Shown here in pieces: positions 46,660 through 57,342 of a stretch of 64,000 nucleotides of DNA. The notes under the pieces were generated by a model that saw only the letters and a list, made by a program, of their open reading frames with translations, was not told the origin of the DNA and did no database searches. Each line of letters begins with the position of its first letter. The first letter of the stretch is position 1. The stretch lies in NCBI GenBank assembly GCA_003550325.1, contig QKWP01000596.1, positions 143,267 to 207,266 on the forward strand, given 5' to 3'. Source of the stretch: Gigaspora rosea. Taxonomy: Eukaryota > Glomeromycota > Glomeromycetes > Diversisporales > Gigasporaceae. Position numbers and translations under genes: made by a program.

Positions 46660-48262
46660 AAACCTAAAAAAGAAAGAAGAGAACTCACCTAACTACCATC
46701 TAGTGCTATCATGACCTGGTAAGTCTAAAGAAGAAAAAAAGAGAATAATGAAGTTAGTAAACAAGAAACAGCAAAAAAAACACAAAAAAAGAAACTCAAA
46801 CTCATCTAAACTATCCCGGTACTATTTTTACAACACGGCAAATCTAAAGAAGAAAAAAAAGAACTTAGTAAACAAAAAACAGAAAGAAAAAAACATATAC
46901 AAAAGTAAGAAACCTAAACTTATCATAACTACTATCCTGGTGCTGATTTCATGCCCAGTAAACCTAAAGAAAAAAAAAGAGAATAACGATTTAGTGAACA
47001 AGAAACAGTGAAAAAAATACATATATATACAAAAGAAAGAACCCAAACTCACCTACCTACTATTCCGGTGCTGATTTCATAATCTGGTGAATCTAAAGAA
47101 GAAAGAAAAGAATAATGTAGTGAACAAAAAACAGCGAAAAAAACACATATACATATACACAAAAGAAAGAAACCCAAACTCATCTAACTACTGTTCCAGT
47201 GCTGATTTCACGACACGACAAACCTAAAGAAGAAAGAAGAGAATAATGAAGTTAGTAAACAAAAAAAACAGAGAGAAAAAAAACACATACAAAAAAAAGA
47301 AACCTAAACTCACCATAACTACCGTCCCGATGCTGATTTTACACCCGGCGAACCTAAAGAAGAAAAAAAAAGAATAATGATTTAGTGAACAAGAAACAGT
47401 AAAAAAAACATACATACACATATAAGAAAGAAACCCAAACTTACCTAACTACTGTCCCGGTGCTGATTTCACGATCCAGCAAACCTAAAGAAAAAAAAAA
47501 AGAATAACGTATTGAACAAAAAACAGTAAAAAACACATACATGCACACAAAAGAAAGAAACCCAAACTCATTTAATTACTGTTCTGGTGCTGATTTTACA
47601 CAAGGTAAACCTAAAGAAGAAAAAAAAGAATAATGAAGTTAGTAAACAAAAAACAGAGAGAAAAAAATACACACTAAAAAAAAAGAAATCTAAACTTATT
47701 ATAACTACTGTTCTGGTGCTGATTTCATGCCCGGCAAACCTAAAAAAGAAAAAAGAGAATAATAATTTAGTGAACAAAAAATAGCAAAAAAACACACATT
47801 CACACAAAAGAAAAAAACCCAAACTCACCTATCTACTGTTCCGGTGCTGATTGGCAAACCTAAAAAAGAAAGAAGAGAATAACGTAGTAAACAAAAAATA
47901 GCGAAAAACACATACACACACACAAAAAAAACCCCCAAACTTACCTAACTACTGTTCTGGTGCTGATTTCATGACACGGCAAATCTAAAGAAGAAAGAAG
48001 AAAATAACGAAGTTAGTAACAAGTAACAGTGAAAAAAAAAGCTTATACAAAAGAAAGTAACACCAACTCATTTAACTACTATCCCGGTGCTGATTTCATA
48101 ACCCGAATCTAAGAAGAAAGAAGAGAATAATGAAGTTAGTGAACAAGAAAACAGTAAAAAAAAACACACATACAAAAAAAAAGATCCACAAACTCACCAG
48201 ACTATTGTCCCAGTGCTGATTTCACAATGTGGCACTAACGTGGTGAACCTAAAAAAGAAAGA
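46660..48262. repeat. Satellite, about 13 monomers of about 129 bp, three-monomer higher-order period
   Basis: Each monomer contains AACCTAAAGAAGAAAGAAGA, GAATAATG or GAATAACG, AACAAAAAACAG, ACACATACACAAAAG, AAACCCAAACTCACC, TAACTACTGTCC and GGTGCTGATTTCA. The last motif recurs at about 46938, 47068, 47197, 47328, 47459, 47586, 47715, 47843, 47957, 48088 and 48209. Three subtypes alternate: CGATTTAGTGAAC (after 46938, 47328, 47715), CGTAGTGAAC-like (after 47068, 47459, 47843) and GAAGTTAGTAAAC (after 47197, 47586, 47957), giving a repeat of about 388 bases. Open frames are the repeat translated. Confidence 0.9.
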
Positions 48263-48493
48263 AAGTAATAAAATTAGTAAAAAAAAAATTAGAATAAAAA
48301 AAATATTAGTTTGTTTACATACCTGCATATCCAGGTCCAGAGGAGTGCACAACCATGTGGGTGCACAAAAAACATATTTCCAAAATATAAAATTTAATAA
48401 TGCAAAAATTTTAAAAATTTTTAAAAATATATGAAATATTGCGAAATATTGTAAAAACTGCAGATTTATACGATAATATGTGAAATATTAGAG

Positions 48494-48800
48494 GCACCAG
48501 AAATCAGCTGATTTCTTAGGAGGATGGGGTCTCTGGCTACATCTACTTATTTGGCAGGTAATATAAACTTCTGAAGAGGAAATAGACAATCAAAGAGTGC
48601 AAATTTTGACAATTCTGGATCAGCCCAATGAAGAATTCGAAAATGCGTGTAAAAGAAAAAAGCAAAAATATGCCATATGCTCCGATTTTTGGAATTGGGC
48701 CTTTTTTGCTACTCTAAATTGATTATTTTGCACCTCAAATTATTAATCAGCTGATCATTTTTCACCCTAAATTATTTATCAGCTGACCCCAAATTATTTT
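48494..48800. mobile_element. Fragment with CCAGAAATCAGCTGATTTC end
   Basis: CCAGAAATCAGCTGATTTCT resembles the terminal sequence of the TTA-flanked elements at 39053 and 52686. AATTATTAATCAGCTGATCA and ATCAGCTGACCCC near 48740-48790 may be the other side. Edges are uncertain. Confidence 0.35.
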
Positions 48801-48804
48801 AATT

Positions 48805-49400
48805 CAAAATTTTCAAAACTTTCAAAACAAAAATTTTATATGTATAAACCCGTAAAACCAATTTCCAGTCCTCAAAACCAATTTGATTTTTTCCGGATTT
48901 ACTCGAGTAAATGTGAAAAAAAGTTGGTTAACGTTCTACATAATAGACTAATTATTAATTTATTTTATAAATAGTTGTACACGAAATGGAATAATTGAAA
49001 AGGTATAATGATGTAGTACATAAATACGCATATAAAGCTTGCATCAATTACATTCTACCAATTTAGAATCTTTAAGTATTCGTTTATAATTATTGCTATT
49101 TCATTTTATTTGTGCTAATTTTTTTTGGGTTATAATATTTATTGATCTAAATATTTAAATAAGCTATATATTTTATGTAGATTTTTACGATGAGTTGCTT
49201 CAAAAGATTTATCAGGTCAAATGTTTACATTTAATATAGTTTTAGAGTTATTGTAATATGTGGATTAAGCTTTATCATTAATTTCTCATTCTTCATTACA
49301 TAGAGCAAGCAATGCATGAATTCTGATCCAAATGACCTACTGTTTGGATAAACTTAGCAATTGTCACTTATTTCACGACAGTTAGTGATAGTTGTATCAT
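48805..49400. other. AT-rich DNA without a gene
   Basis: Nothing that I can support beyond AT-rich sequence. Confidence 0.4.
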
Positions 49401-49408
49401 ATATATCT

Positions 49409-49523
49409 TGGGTAATTTGATAAGCGAAAACTTACTGGATAAGCATAACTAACATATCAGCTATATATGTAGCCAGTATGACAGTTATACTTTTTCAGTA
49501 AATTTTCGCTTATGCCCATAATT
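49409..49523. mobile_element. Short foldback element, ATAAGCGAAAACTTACTG ends
   Basis: GATAAGCGAAAACTTACTGG on the left is mirrored by CAGTAAATTTTCGCTTATG on the right, with GGATAAGCATAACT and AGTTATACTTTTTC corresponding further in. About 115 bases, non-coding. Confidence 0.6.
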
Positions 49524-49524
49524 T

Positions 49525-49915
49525 ATTTATTTCTAAGCATTCAGATTTTATCTACCAGGTTTATATATAGTTGCCGTCCAAACCTAATTGGTTTGGGACT
49601 TTGGGACTGTCTAGGGTATTACCTACTATTTGAGACTAGTTAAAGCAGTAGAACTTGTCCAAACTTATTGTATGAATTGGGATTTGGAACAAAATTTCAG
49701 TATATCAATTTGGACCAATAGTTATAATTATTTGAACAGCAACTATAGATTATAGGCAAAGAATTTTATTGATGTCTACACTTACAAATTATATCATTTT
49801 TTATTCATATTAATTTAGTAACGCAAAATCGAATAAAAATAAACAAATAGATAATAAATAAATGAGATCGAAAGTGAAAAAAATATAATTTGTACAAAAT
49901 ATAGTAGTTATATAT
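49525..49915. other. AT-rich DNA without a gene
   Basis: CCAAACCTAATTGGTTTGG at 49572 is a short dyad. Otherwise nothing seen. Confidence 0.4.
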
Positions 49916-49929
49916 CATGTAATATAAAT

Positions 49930-50955
49930 TTTTTTTTTTGTGTTAAAGTTCCCGCTTTGGGTGAAAGTTTATTTAATCAAGCCTGTGGATCAAGGGCGCC
50001 TCTTTGGGCGCACCCACAATTGAGTTACATTGAATGAGAGTACAACTAGCCACACGTACAACTTTTGGTTGTCTAATTTAAGTAGTCCACCTGAAGGTTC
50101 TACACTAGTTGCCATACCTACAACCCAACTAGATGATTGCCTATTTAAACCCTCTAGTCCAACGCTTCGCATGTCAATCCTACTTGTGATCACCGGTACA
50201 GCCCTCCGATACATTAGTCAGTCGAAGACAGTCCCGGATGCTACCTACATCCCCTTAGGACTAATTTATCCTCGCGGGTAAACTTGGTAGAGCAGTCCCT
50301 GTCTCACACAGGTATTACCTACACTTCGGTAACTTACGCACTCACCGAGGCAAGCAACTTGCAGTCAGGGGGTACCTAACCGCTACCATTGCCTACTTCT
50401 GCCCTTGTAAGGTTCACACCGACCCGGTATCCACCATTACTTTCCTACTGGTCCATCACCGGGTGCCCCAAACTTCCAAACCAGTTGGCCCGGAAGGGTT
50501 GATCTACCCAGCATTAGGTGCTACTATGGTTTTTCTTCCCCTGGTACCTAATTCCAGAACATAGGTCCTTTTCCTTCGGTACGATTCCGGCAGCCAGGTT
50601 GGTGGACCCTCTCCTCCGAAGGTCATATCGTCCAGTTTTCCAGCTCCGGTTTCTGATATTCCGGTTCTGGTAGCACTGTCGAAGATTGTTGCTGCCTCCT
50701 TACTCGGGACTTTCCAAATGGGTTTCAATTTACCCAGTTCCTTGGATTTGTCTGTGTCACCGGACACAACTTCGCCCGAAAGCTCCCATTCGAGATGGTA
50801 ACTAAGGACTACAGGTAATATACCCAACCGATCAACAGGAAACGATTACCATAACACAGGTCTATTTTTCCAAAGCGTCGCCAGTGGGATTTGAACCCTA
50901 GACCTGCCACTTGGGGTGACAACTTACCAACTTCCCTAAGTCGCCACACCCTAAG
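49930..50955 (-). mobile_element. tRNA-headed retroposon, full-length 1.03-kb copy
   Basis: On the minus strand it starts CTTAGGGTGTGGCGACTTAG, with a tRNA-like D-arm/A-box (TTAGGGAAGTTGGTAAG) and a perfect B-box-like GGGTTCAAATCCC, then about 900 bases of body and an A-run (49930-49939). The target duplication GTAATATAAAT (11 bp) flanks it exactly (49919-49929, 50956-50966). The body is GC-richer than its surroundings and contains a 107-codon minus-strand frame (50827-50504) that is not visibly kept in the other copies. Probably transcribed by RNA polymerase III and mobilised by a LINE. Unusually long for a SINE. Confidence 0.85.
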
Positions 50956-51127
50956 GTAATATAAATATTAATATACAGTACAACTTTATTATTTAATAAA
51001 ACTTTATTTATTTGTTATAAAATACATATTTATCAATTTAAATACAAATAATATATATATATGAAATTTTCAAAATGGAATTTTCTAAGCTATCACATGT
51101 TCAGAAAATTCATCAATTTTTTGTATA

Positions 51128-51985
51128 CTACTTGGAAAAAACTAAGAACTCACCATACAACGCCGAAAGTCCCAGTGCAAAAACTTGAGAATTCACTATA
51201 CAACTAGAGAAAAATACCTGAGAATTCGCCATAAAATTCTGAAAGTCCAAAGACAAACACTTGTAGAATTCACCATATAATGCCGAAAGTCCTGGGGATA
51301 AATTTGTGAATTCACCATACAATGCTGAAGTCCCAGGGGAAAACATCGTACAATACCGAAAATCCAGTGAAGACCTGAAAATTCACATACAACGTCAAAA
51401 GTCACAGAGAAAAACCTACGAATTCACCATACAATAGCGAAGTCACAGAGAAAAGCCTGTGAATTCACTGTACAATGCCAAAATTCAGGAAGAAGACCTG
51501 AGAATTCACCATACAATGCCGAAAGTCCTGGGAATAAAACCTGAGAATTCACCTACAATGCCGAAAGTCCCAGAAAAAACTCAAGAATTTACCGTACAAT
51601 GCCGAAAGTCCAGGCGAGAAGGACTATACAATGCTGAAAGTCCCGGGGCAAAAAAATTCACCACACAACACTCAAAGTGTTTGGAGACGAACACCTGAGA
51701 ATTCACTATAAACCAGAAGTGTCTGAGAACAAACAACTGAGAAAGCCCACCATACTACGCCGGAAGTATCCAGGAGCAAATACTTGAGAATTCACTATAT
51801 AACGCCAAAAGTTCGGGGAACAAACATCAGAGAAAATTTACCATACAACGTCAAAAAAAGTATCTAGGGACAAGCACCTGACAATTCACCATAGAATACC
51901 AAAGTGCCCACCAGGAACAAATACTAAAAATGCACAGGTACAAAACCTAAGAATTTACCATACGATGCCGGGTCTAGATCATTCC
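51128..51985. repeat. Minisatellite with GAATTCACCATACAATGCCG unit (about 44 bp)
   Basis: Close to twenty degenerate units follow one another: GAGAATTCACCATACAATGC, CGAAAGTCC, CAGGG(A)ACAAA, ACCT. Unit length drifts from about 40 to 60. Most units hold GAATTC. The peptides seen in open frames (GLSALYGEF on the minus strand) are the unit translated. Confidence 0.85.
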
Positions 51986-51989
51986 TCAG

Positions 51990-52680
51990 CTCTATTTCAC
52001 ACCCCCAGGTGATCTATAAAAAAAATATTAGCTGAAAAACGAAAAAAAGACAAACACAAAAAACTAAAAGAGCGAGTATATATCTTCCGCTTTTGTAAAG
52101 TGCTTCATTCTTCAAGATCCAAAGAAGTGAGCGAAGTATTCTTGCAAACTGCTTCTGCTCATGCTTTTCCACCGTTTGATCCAAGTTCATTTTCATGAAG
52201 TGCATCCGTTAATGTTCCTCCACCTTCCAGTCCAAGAATGTTGCAATAAAACACTAATAAAACATATAACCCACGGTTATATGTTTAATTATAGTCTGGG
52301 CTGATCCAAAACAAAAAAATTTTTTTGATAACAAAATCTTGTACTGTATAAACTCATGATTGGTTAGAATTAGATGTCAACTAACTGACGCACCCTGTTG
52401 TGTAATGGGTAAATTTTTGGGGTGCGTCACTGATTTGTATACATTCCAAAAATTGGAGCATATGCAAAAACTAATGCTTAAATCAAACTTGGTGCAATAA
52501 TTAAAAATGACAGGAATGAAATTTTATTTATAATAAGTATTACTTTAACTTTATAGTCTTTAACATTAAGGCCCTAACCCTAAATTTTTATCTCACGCAC
52601 TTATTTTATTTACAAAATCAGATTTTTTTTTTGAGTTGTATTACCTGCGCAAATAAGTAAAATGGTCTCTGGCCTAGTCA
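51990..52680. other. Intergenic DNA with a MITE-module remnant and a short hairpin
   Basis: TGACGCACCC at 52385 and GGGTGCGTCA at 52419 form a 10-bp stem. AATTAAAAATGACAGGAATG, AAATTTTATTTATAATAAG and GGCCCTAACCCTAAAT at 52500-52585 resemble the interior of the elements at 22910 and 38529. A 63-codon minus frame at 52014-52205 has no known domain. Confidence 0.4.
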
Positions 52681-53470
52681 GGTTAGGGAGCTTCCAGAAA
52701 TCAGCTGATTTTTGTTTACTATGAGCCTACCCCACCCACCCACACCTGATATCCCAATTAGCCAATCAGATTTTACGATTATTAAAAAGTTAAATATAAC
52801 ATTTAATAGTAAATAGCTTTTGATCTACTGAACCAAATTTGATGATTCAACTACCAAAATGGTCCTCTTAACGAGAGGATTCTAGGAAGCCCAAAATTGT
52901 TAAAATCCAATCACAGGATCCTGTGATCGGAATAGATTTGTATTATATAAAAGTTCTATAATTTATTAAATAATTATAATCCATATAGTAACACAAATTT
53001 ATTTCGATCTTAGGATCCTGTGATTACATTTTAACGATTTTGGGCTTGTTAGAATCCTTTCATTAAGAGGATCATTTTGGTAGTAAAATCATCAAAATCG
53101 GCCTAGTAGATCAGAAGTTATTAACAATTAAAATTTAATATTTAATTGTTAATAACTTCTGATCTACTGGACGATTTCGAAGATTTTACTACCAAAATGA
53201 TCCTCTCAATGAGAGGATTCTAACTTGCCCCAAATCAGTAAAATCCAATCACAGGATCCTAAGATCGAAATAGATTTGTGTTACTATAAATGGGTTATAA
53301 TTATTTAATAAATTATAGAACTTTTATAGTAATGCAAATCTATTCCAATCACAGGATCCTGTGATTAGATTTTAACAATTTTGGGCTTGCTAAAATCCTC
53401 TCATCGAGAGGATCATTTTGGTAGTTGAATCATCAAATTTGGTCTAGTAGAACAAAAGTTATTAATTATT

Positions 53471-53986
53471 AATTCTTGATCCGCCTAAGAACCAGTGAAA
53501 AGACATAGTAAACAGTGGAGATATGTTTACTATGTATTTTTTGTCTTTTTTGGAATCTGGAGTTTCCCAAAGGACAAACCGATTTTCTACTAAGCAAACA
53601 TCTCTTTTACATTAAGTAAAGGTTGTAGAGGAGCAAATTTCGGTCATAATGGCAGTTAAATCATTAAAATCGGCCTAGTGGGTCGCGAGATATGAGCATT
53701 TTTGTCTTCGCGATTATATGTTTACTTTTTTGTTTACACCATATAGTCGCAAAGACAAAAATGCTCATATCTCGTGATCCACTGGGCCGATTTTAATGAT
53801 TTAACTGCCATTATGACCGGAATTTTCTCTTCTACAATTTTTATTTAATTTAAAAGAGATATTTACTTAGTAGAGAATCGTTTTGTCCTTTGGAAAACTC
53901 CAGATTCCAGAAATGGCAAAAAACAATAGTAAATTTCCCCATGATTTACTATGTTATTTCACTGGTTCTTAGGTGGATCACGAATT
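53471..53986. repeat. Near-complete 516-bp palindrome
   Basis: AATTCTTGATCCGCCTAAGA at the left mirrors AATTCGTGATCCACCTAAGA from the right; correspondence continues through AACCAGTGAAA, CATAGTAAA, CTGGAGTTTCC, ACTAAGTAAATATCTC-like sequence to the middle, where AGATATGAGCATTTTTGTCT faces AGACAAAAATGCTCATATCT about 55 bases apart. The inner arm GATCCACTGGGCCGATTTTA, ATGATTTAACTGCC is a variant of the GATCTACTGG motif of the neighbouring units. Non-coding. Confidence 0.8.
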
Positions 53987-54022
53987 AAATATTATTAATA
54001 AATCTATAATTTTGGTTAAAAA

Positions 54023-55123
54023 GAAAACGCAACTCTTTCTGACGATTCCTCGTACCAAATTTTTCAAAACACCGACCTATGAAAACTTTATAGTTAACAT
54101 GTCTATACACAACAAAACTTCACCAAGCTGCTGTCGGATACAAAGTCCATTCACTGGATGTTCTGCGCCTGAAATAAAGTTGAAAAAGATTTGCAGACTT
54201 TTAAGTGAGGCACCTTGGCAGGCTTTGGTACTATTGAGCAAAGACGTAGTAGAGAAACTCTGGAGCTTTGTCAAGTTCTATGGATATGAAAGTAGAAGTA
54301 GAAGCTTGGTTAGATATGTCATTCTATACAGCATAATTCCTTCAAACTCCTTTAAGTTTGGTACTTTTCCCCGAGCCCCTTTGGTCTTTTCGAAATTTCA
54401 AAAAGTGGGCATTTCGGTTTACCCCTCCAAAAGATCAGCAGTGTTTACTCCTTCCAAATTAGGATAGTGCCTTCCGAATTGGAATCGATGTCACAAGTGA
54501 GGTCCGTTTCTGCGTACAAGATAAACAAGAAGGACGTGTCAGAGGTTGGGAGGGATGACGTAATAAAATTTCTTTCTAGAACATTCCATTAGGCGTATAG
54601 ATTTTTCTTTTTCTTTCTCTTGATGTACATTTAGTATATGGTATGAGGCGTTTCCTTGTACAATACTATATAATTTTTATAGTCTTGTACAGGCATTGAT
54701 AGTGTTATCATGTATTTCTTTTTTTTTGCTTTTTTCTTCTTTCTTTTCATTTTTATCTTTTTTGTTGAATTTGGTTTGTCATTTAGGTAGTAGTTAGTAT
54801 TTCCCCATTTTACTTTTTCTTTTATTTTTTCTTCTTTTTTGTTATAGTTTTTCTTATAGTAGGTTCTTTCTACTAGAAAGGTTAGGGGAAAAAAGGTCTA
54901 AAAAGAAGGCAATCTTGATATGGTTAGCATGTGCCAGCCGGTGATAAGAGGGAACATATTCTCAGTAAGTTGAAAATCTGAATTAAAGCAAAACTTTGCT
55001 AGACGGGTCGCACTTGGATAAAATCGGGTGAGCTTTCTGTTAGAGTAGAATGTATGTATGTACAAACGCAGTCATATAATAAAGTCTACGACACAGAAAG
55101 CAGGATTTCCGAATTTAAAAAAA
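54023..55123 (+). mobile_element. Retroposed sequence of unknown origin with 17-bp duplication
   Basis: ATAATTTTGGTTAAAAA at 54006-54022 is repeated as ATAATTTTGGTCAAAAA at 55124-55140, and a short A-run (55117-55123) precedes the second copy: target duplication plus A-tail mark an inserted reverse transcript. The sequence is clearly less AT-rich in its first half. A 122-codon frame (54099-54467, starting MSIHNKTSPSCCRIQS, later APWQALVLLSKDVVEKLW) is open, but I recognise no domain. The second half is T-rich. It may be a processed copy of a host mRNA or a truncated LINE. Confidence 0.6.
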
Positions 55124-55493
55124 ATAATTTTGGTCAAAAATAATTTTGCAACTTTGGCCAGAATTATGAAATTTTGGCCAGCATTATACCTAATACTTCA
55201 ACTGACCCACCCACCAAGAAATCAGCTGATTTTTGGAAGCTCCCTTACTATATCCTTTATTCTGATTGGCTAATACAACATATTATTTATAATATATATT
55301 TAAAAATACTATATAAAAAATTTATTAGTTAATAACTTTTGATCTACTGGACCAATTTGGATGATTTAACTACCAAAATAATTCTTACAAAAAGAGAATT
55401 CTAACATGCCCAAAATTACAAGAATCTAATCACAGAATTATAAGATTGATATAAATTTGTGCATTATTACTATATATATAGTATTTATTTAAT

Positions 55494-56038
55494 ATCGAGA
55501 ATGATACTAAAATCAGATGATGCTGAAATCCATATGATCTATGGATCATCAGATCTCCTACAATTTTCAAAAAATCGTGTAAACAATGTAAACAATCAAT
55601 CTATCTATGTAATTAAAACAATCTGAACGCTATAACCGGTCAGTATGCCTATATGCTGCATAAATCGCATTCTTGATACCTATATACAGGATCCTTCTAA
55701 CTGTATCAAAAAGACAACCCTAACCCTAACCACAAAGCAAAAAGCGTTTATAAAACCACTAACAAAAAAAAAATTTAGTTAAATCTAGTATAGTTCATGG
55801 TTATGGTTAGAGTTGGGTTAGGATCGCCTTTTTGATACAATTAGAAGGTTTTTTGTATATAAATATCAAGAATGCATATATTGAATTAACCTAACCAGCT
55901 ATACTGTTATACATTTGATTGTTTTGATTACATAGTATAGATTGATTGTTTATACGATTTTTAGAAATTTTAGGAAATCTGTTGCATACGGAGATTACAT
56001 GGATTTCAGTATTATCCGATTTTAGCATTATCTCCGAC
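55494..56038. mobile_element. 545-bp MITE with 110-bp inverted repeats
   Basis: TACTAAAATCAGATGATGCT, GAAATCCATATGATCT on the left is mirrored from the right by TGCTAAAATCGGATAATACT, GAAATCCATGTAATCT; the match runs on to AAATCGTGTAAACAATG / AAATCGTATAAACAATC. ATTTAAT occurs on both sides (55487-55493, 56039-56045), possibly a 7-bp duplication, although the host palindrome is AT-rich. The centre (TTGATACCTATATACAGGAT, CCTTCTAACTGTATCAAAAA, ACCCTAACCCTAACC) equals that of 24927-25075. Confidence 0.75.
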
Positions 56039-56358
56039 ATTTAATAAATACTATATATATAGTAATAATTTACAAATCTATATTGATCTTATTATCTGGT
56101 AATTAGATTCTTGTGATTTTGGGCTTGTTAGAATCTTCTCTTTGAAAGGATCATTTTGGTAGTTAAATCATTCAAATCAGACCAGTGAATCAAAAATTAT
56201 TTATTATATTCTATATAATATTTAATAACTTTTGATCTACTGGTCCAATTTAAATGATTTAACTACCAAAATGATCCTTTCAAAGAGAGAATTCTAATAT
56301 GCCCAAAATCACAAAAATCTAATCATATAATCATAAAATCGATATAGATTTGTGTATT

Positions 56359-57131
56359 TTTTTTTTTTTTTAAACTTAGGCAGTCTCGCTGACAAGTGTT
56401 TATTAGGATTCTTAAGATATGACGTACTTTATAGCAGTAACAAGAATACAACTAGCCACATGTACACTTTTGGTGTCTAATTTAAGTGGTCCGCCCTAAG
56501 GTTCCACACTAGCTGCCATACCTGCAACCCAACTATGGGAATTGCCTAATTTAAATCCTCTGATTATCCGCTAAGCCCATCAATCCCCTAATACTTAACC
56601 TCCGACATTACCCGGCATGACACCTCTTTTGGATGAATTCCCAGGCATGACCTGCTGCACTATGCCAAACAAACTGGTTGACATAGAATTTACCAGAACG
56701 ATACATGTCTAACACAATTAATCATACGGTTTCTTTTAGCAATCGATGCTACGGCTTTACCTATATACTCGCAGTCCGGATTTCCGTGAACCGCTAATAT
56801 TGCCTACTACAACCCTCATAAGGTTCGTCGTCTGACCCGGCACCCACCTCTTCCGCTAGCACCGTCGTAGCCGTCCGTCTACCTCCTTACTTGGGATTTG
56901 CCTAGAGGTTTCTGTTTTTCAGTTTGTCGGTATAACACTACACCAATTCGCTCAAAAGCTTCCATTCAAGATAGTGTAACCAAGATTACAGGTATTTTTA
57001 CCCAACCGATCTTAAGCCACAGTCACTATAACACAGGCCTATTTTTCAAAACATCGGCAGTGGAATTCGAACTTTTGACCTGTCGCTTGGGGGGTGACAA
57101 CCTGGCAACTTCTCTAAGTCGCCACACCCTT
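56359..57131 (-). mobile_element. tRNA-headed retroposon, 773-bp copy
   Basis: Minus-strand head AGGGTGTGGCGACTTAGAGA, B-box-like AAAGTTCGAATTCC, body and 3' part CAACCCAACTATGGGAATTG-type sequence (as its complement) with an A-tail (T-run at 56359-56371). GATTTGTGTATT flanks both sides exactly (56347-56358, 57132-57143). It interrupts a palindromic unit. An 85-codon plus frame at 56898 is a by-product. Confidence 0.85.
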
Positions 57132-57342
57132 GATTTGTGTATTATTACTATATAGTATTTATTTAATAAAATACTATATAGTAATAATATGCAGATCTAT
57201 ATCGATCTTATGATCCTGTAATTAGATTTTTGAGGTTTTGGGCTTGTTAGAATTCTCTCTTTGAGAGGATCATTTTGGTAGTTAAATTATCCAAATTGGA
57301 CCAGTAGATCAAAAGTTATTAACTATTAAAGTTTATAAATAT

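Larger units (their letters stand above)
52686..55244. mobile_element. Palindromic-core element flanked by TTA, second copy
   Basis: The ends GGGAGCTTCCAGAAATCAGC and, from the right, GGGAGCTTCCAAAAATCAGC are inverted and TTA flanks both (52683-52685, 55245-55247). Two palindromic units fill 52800-53470 with arms containing GATGATTCAACTACCAAAAT, CCTCTCAATGAGAGGATTCT and CAATCACAGGATCC. They are followed by a 516-bp palindrome (53471-53986) and a retroposed insertion (54023-55123). Same family as 39053-43138. No protein of its own. Confidence 0.75.
55325..57330. repeat. Two palindromic units, each split by an insertion
   Basis: AATAACTTTTGATCTACTGG at 55330 and 56222, with inverted counterparts at about 56180-56200 and 57300-57320, delimit two units of about 310 bases once the MITE at 55494-56038 and the retroposon at 56359-57131 are removed. 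Arms contain GATGATTTAACTACCAAAAT and AGAATTCTAACATGCCCAAA. Both insertions lie near the AT-rich centre of their palindromes. Confidence 0.75.

Noticed and set aside
46748..48434. Lys-rich and Phe-rich frames on both strands
   Set aside because: By-products of the 129-bp satellite.
50504..50827. 107-codon minus-strand frame
   Set aside because: It lies within the body of the tRNA-headed retroposon and is not visibly kept in the other copies; no known domain.
51128..51405. Minus-strand frames with repeated GLSALYGEF
   Set aside because: Translation of the 44-bp minisatellite; different frames give different peptide repeats, so there is no sign of selection.
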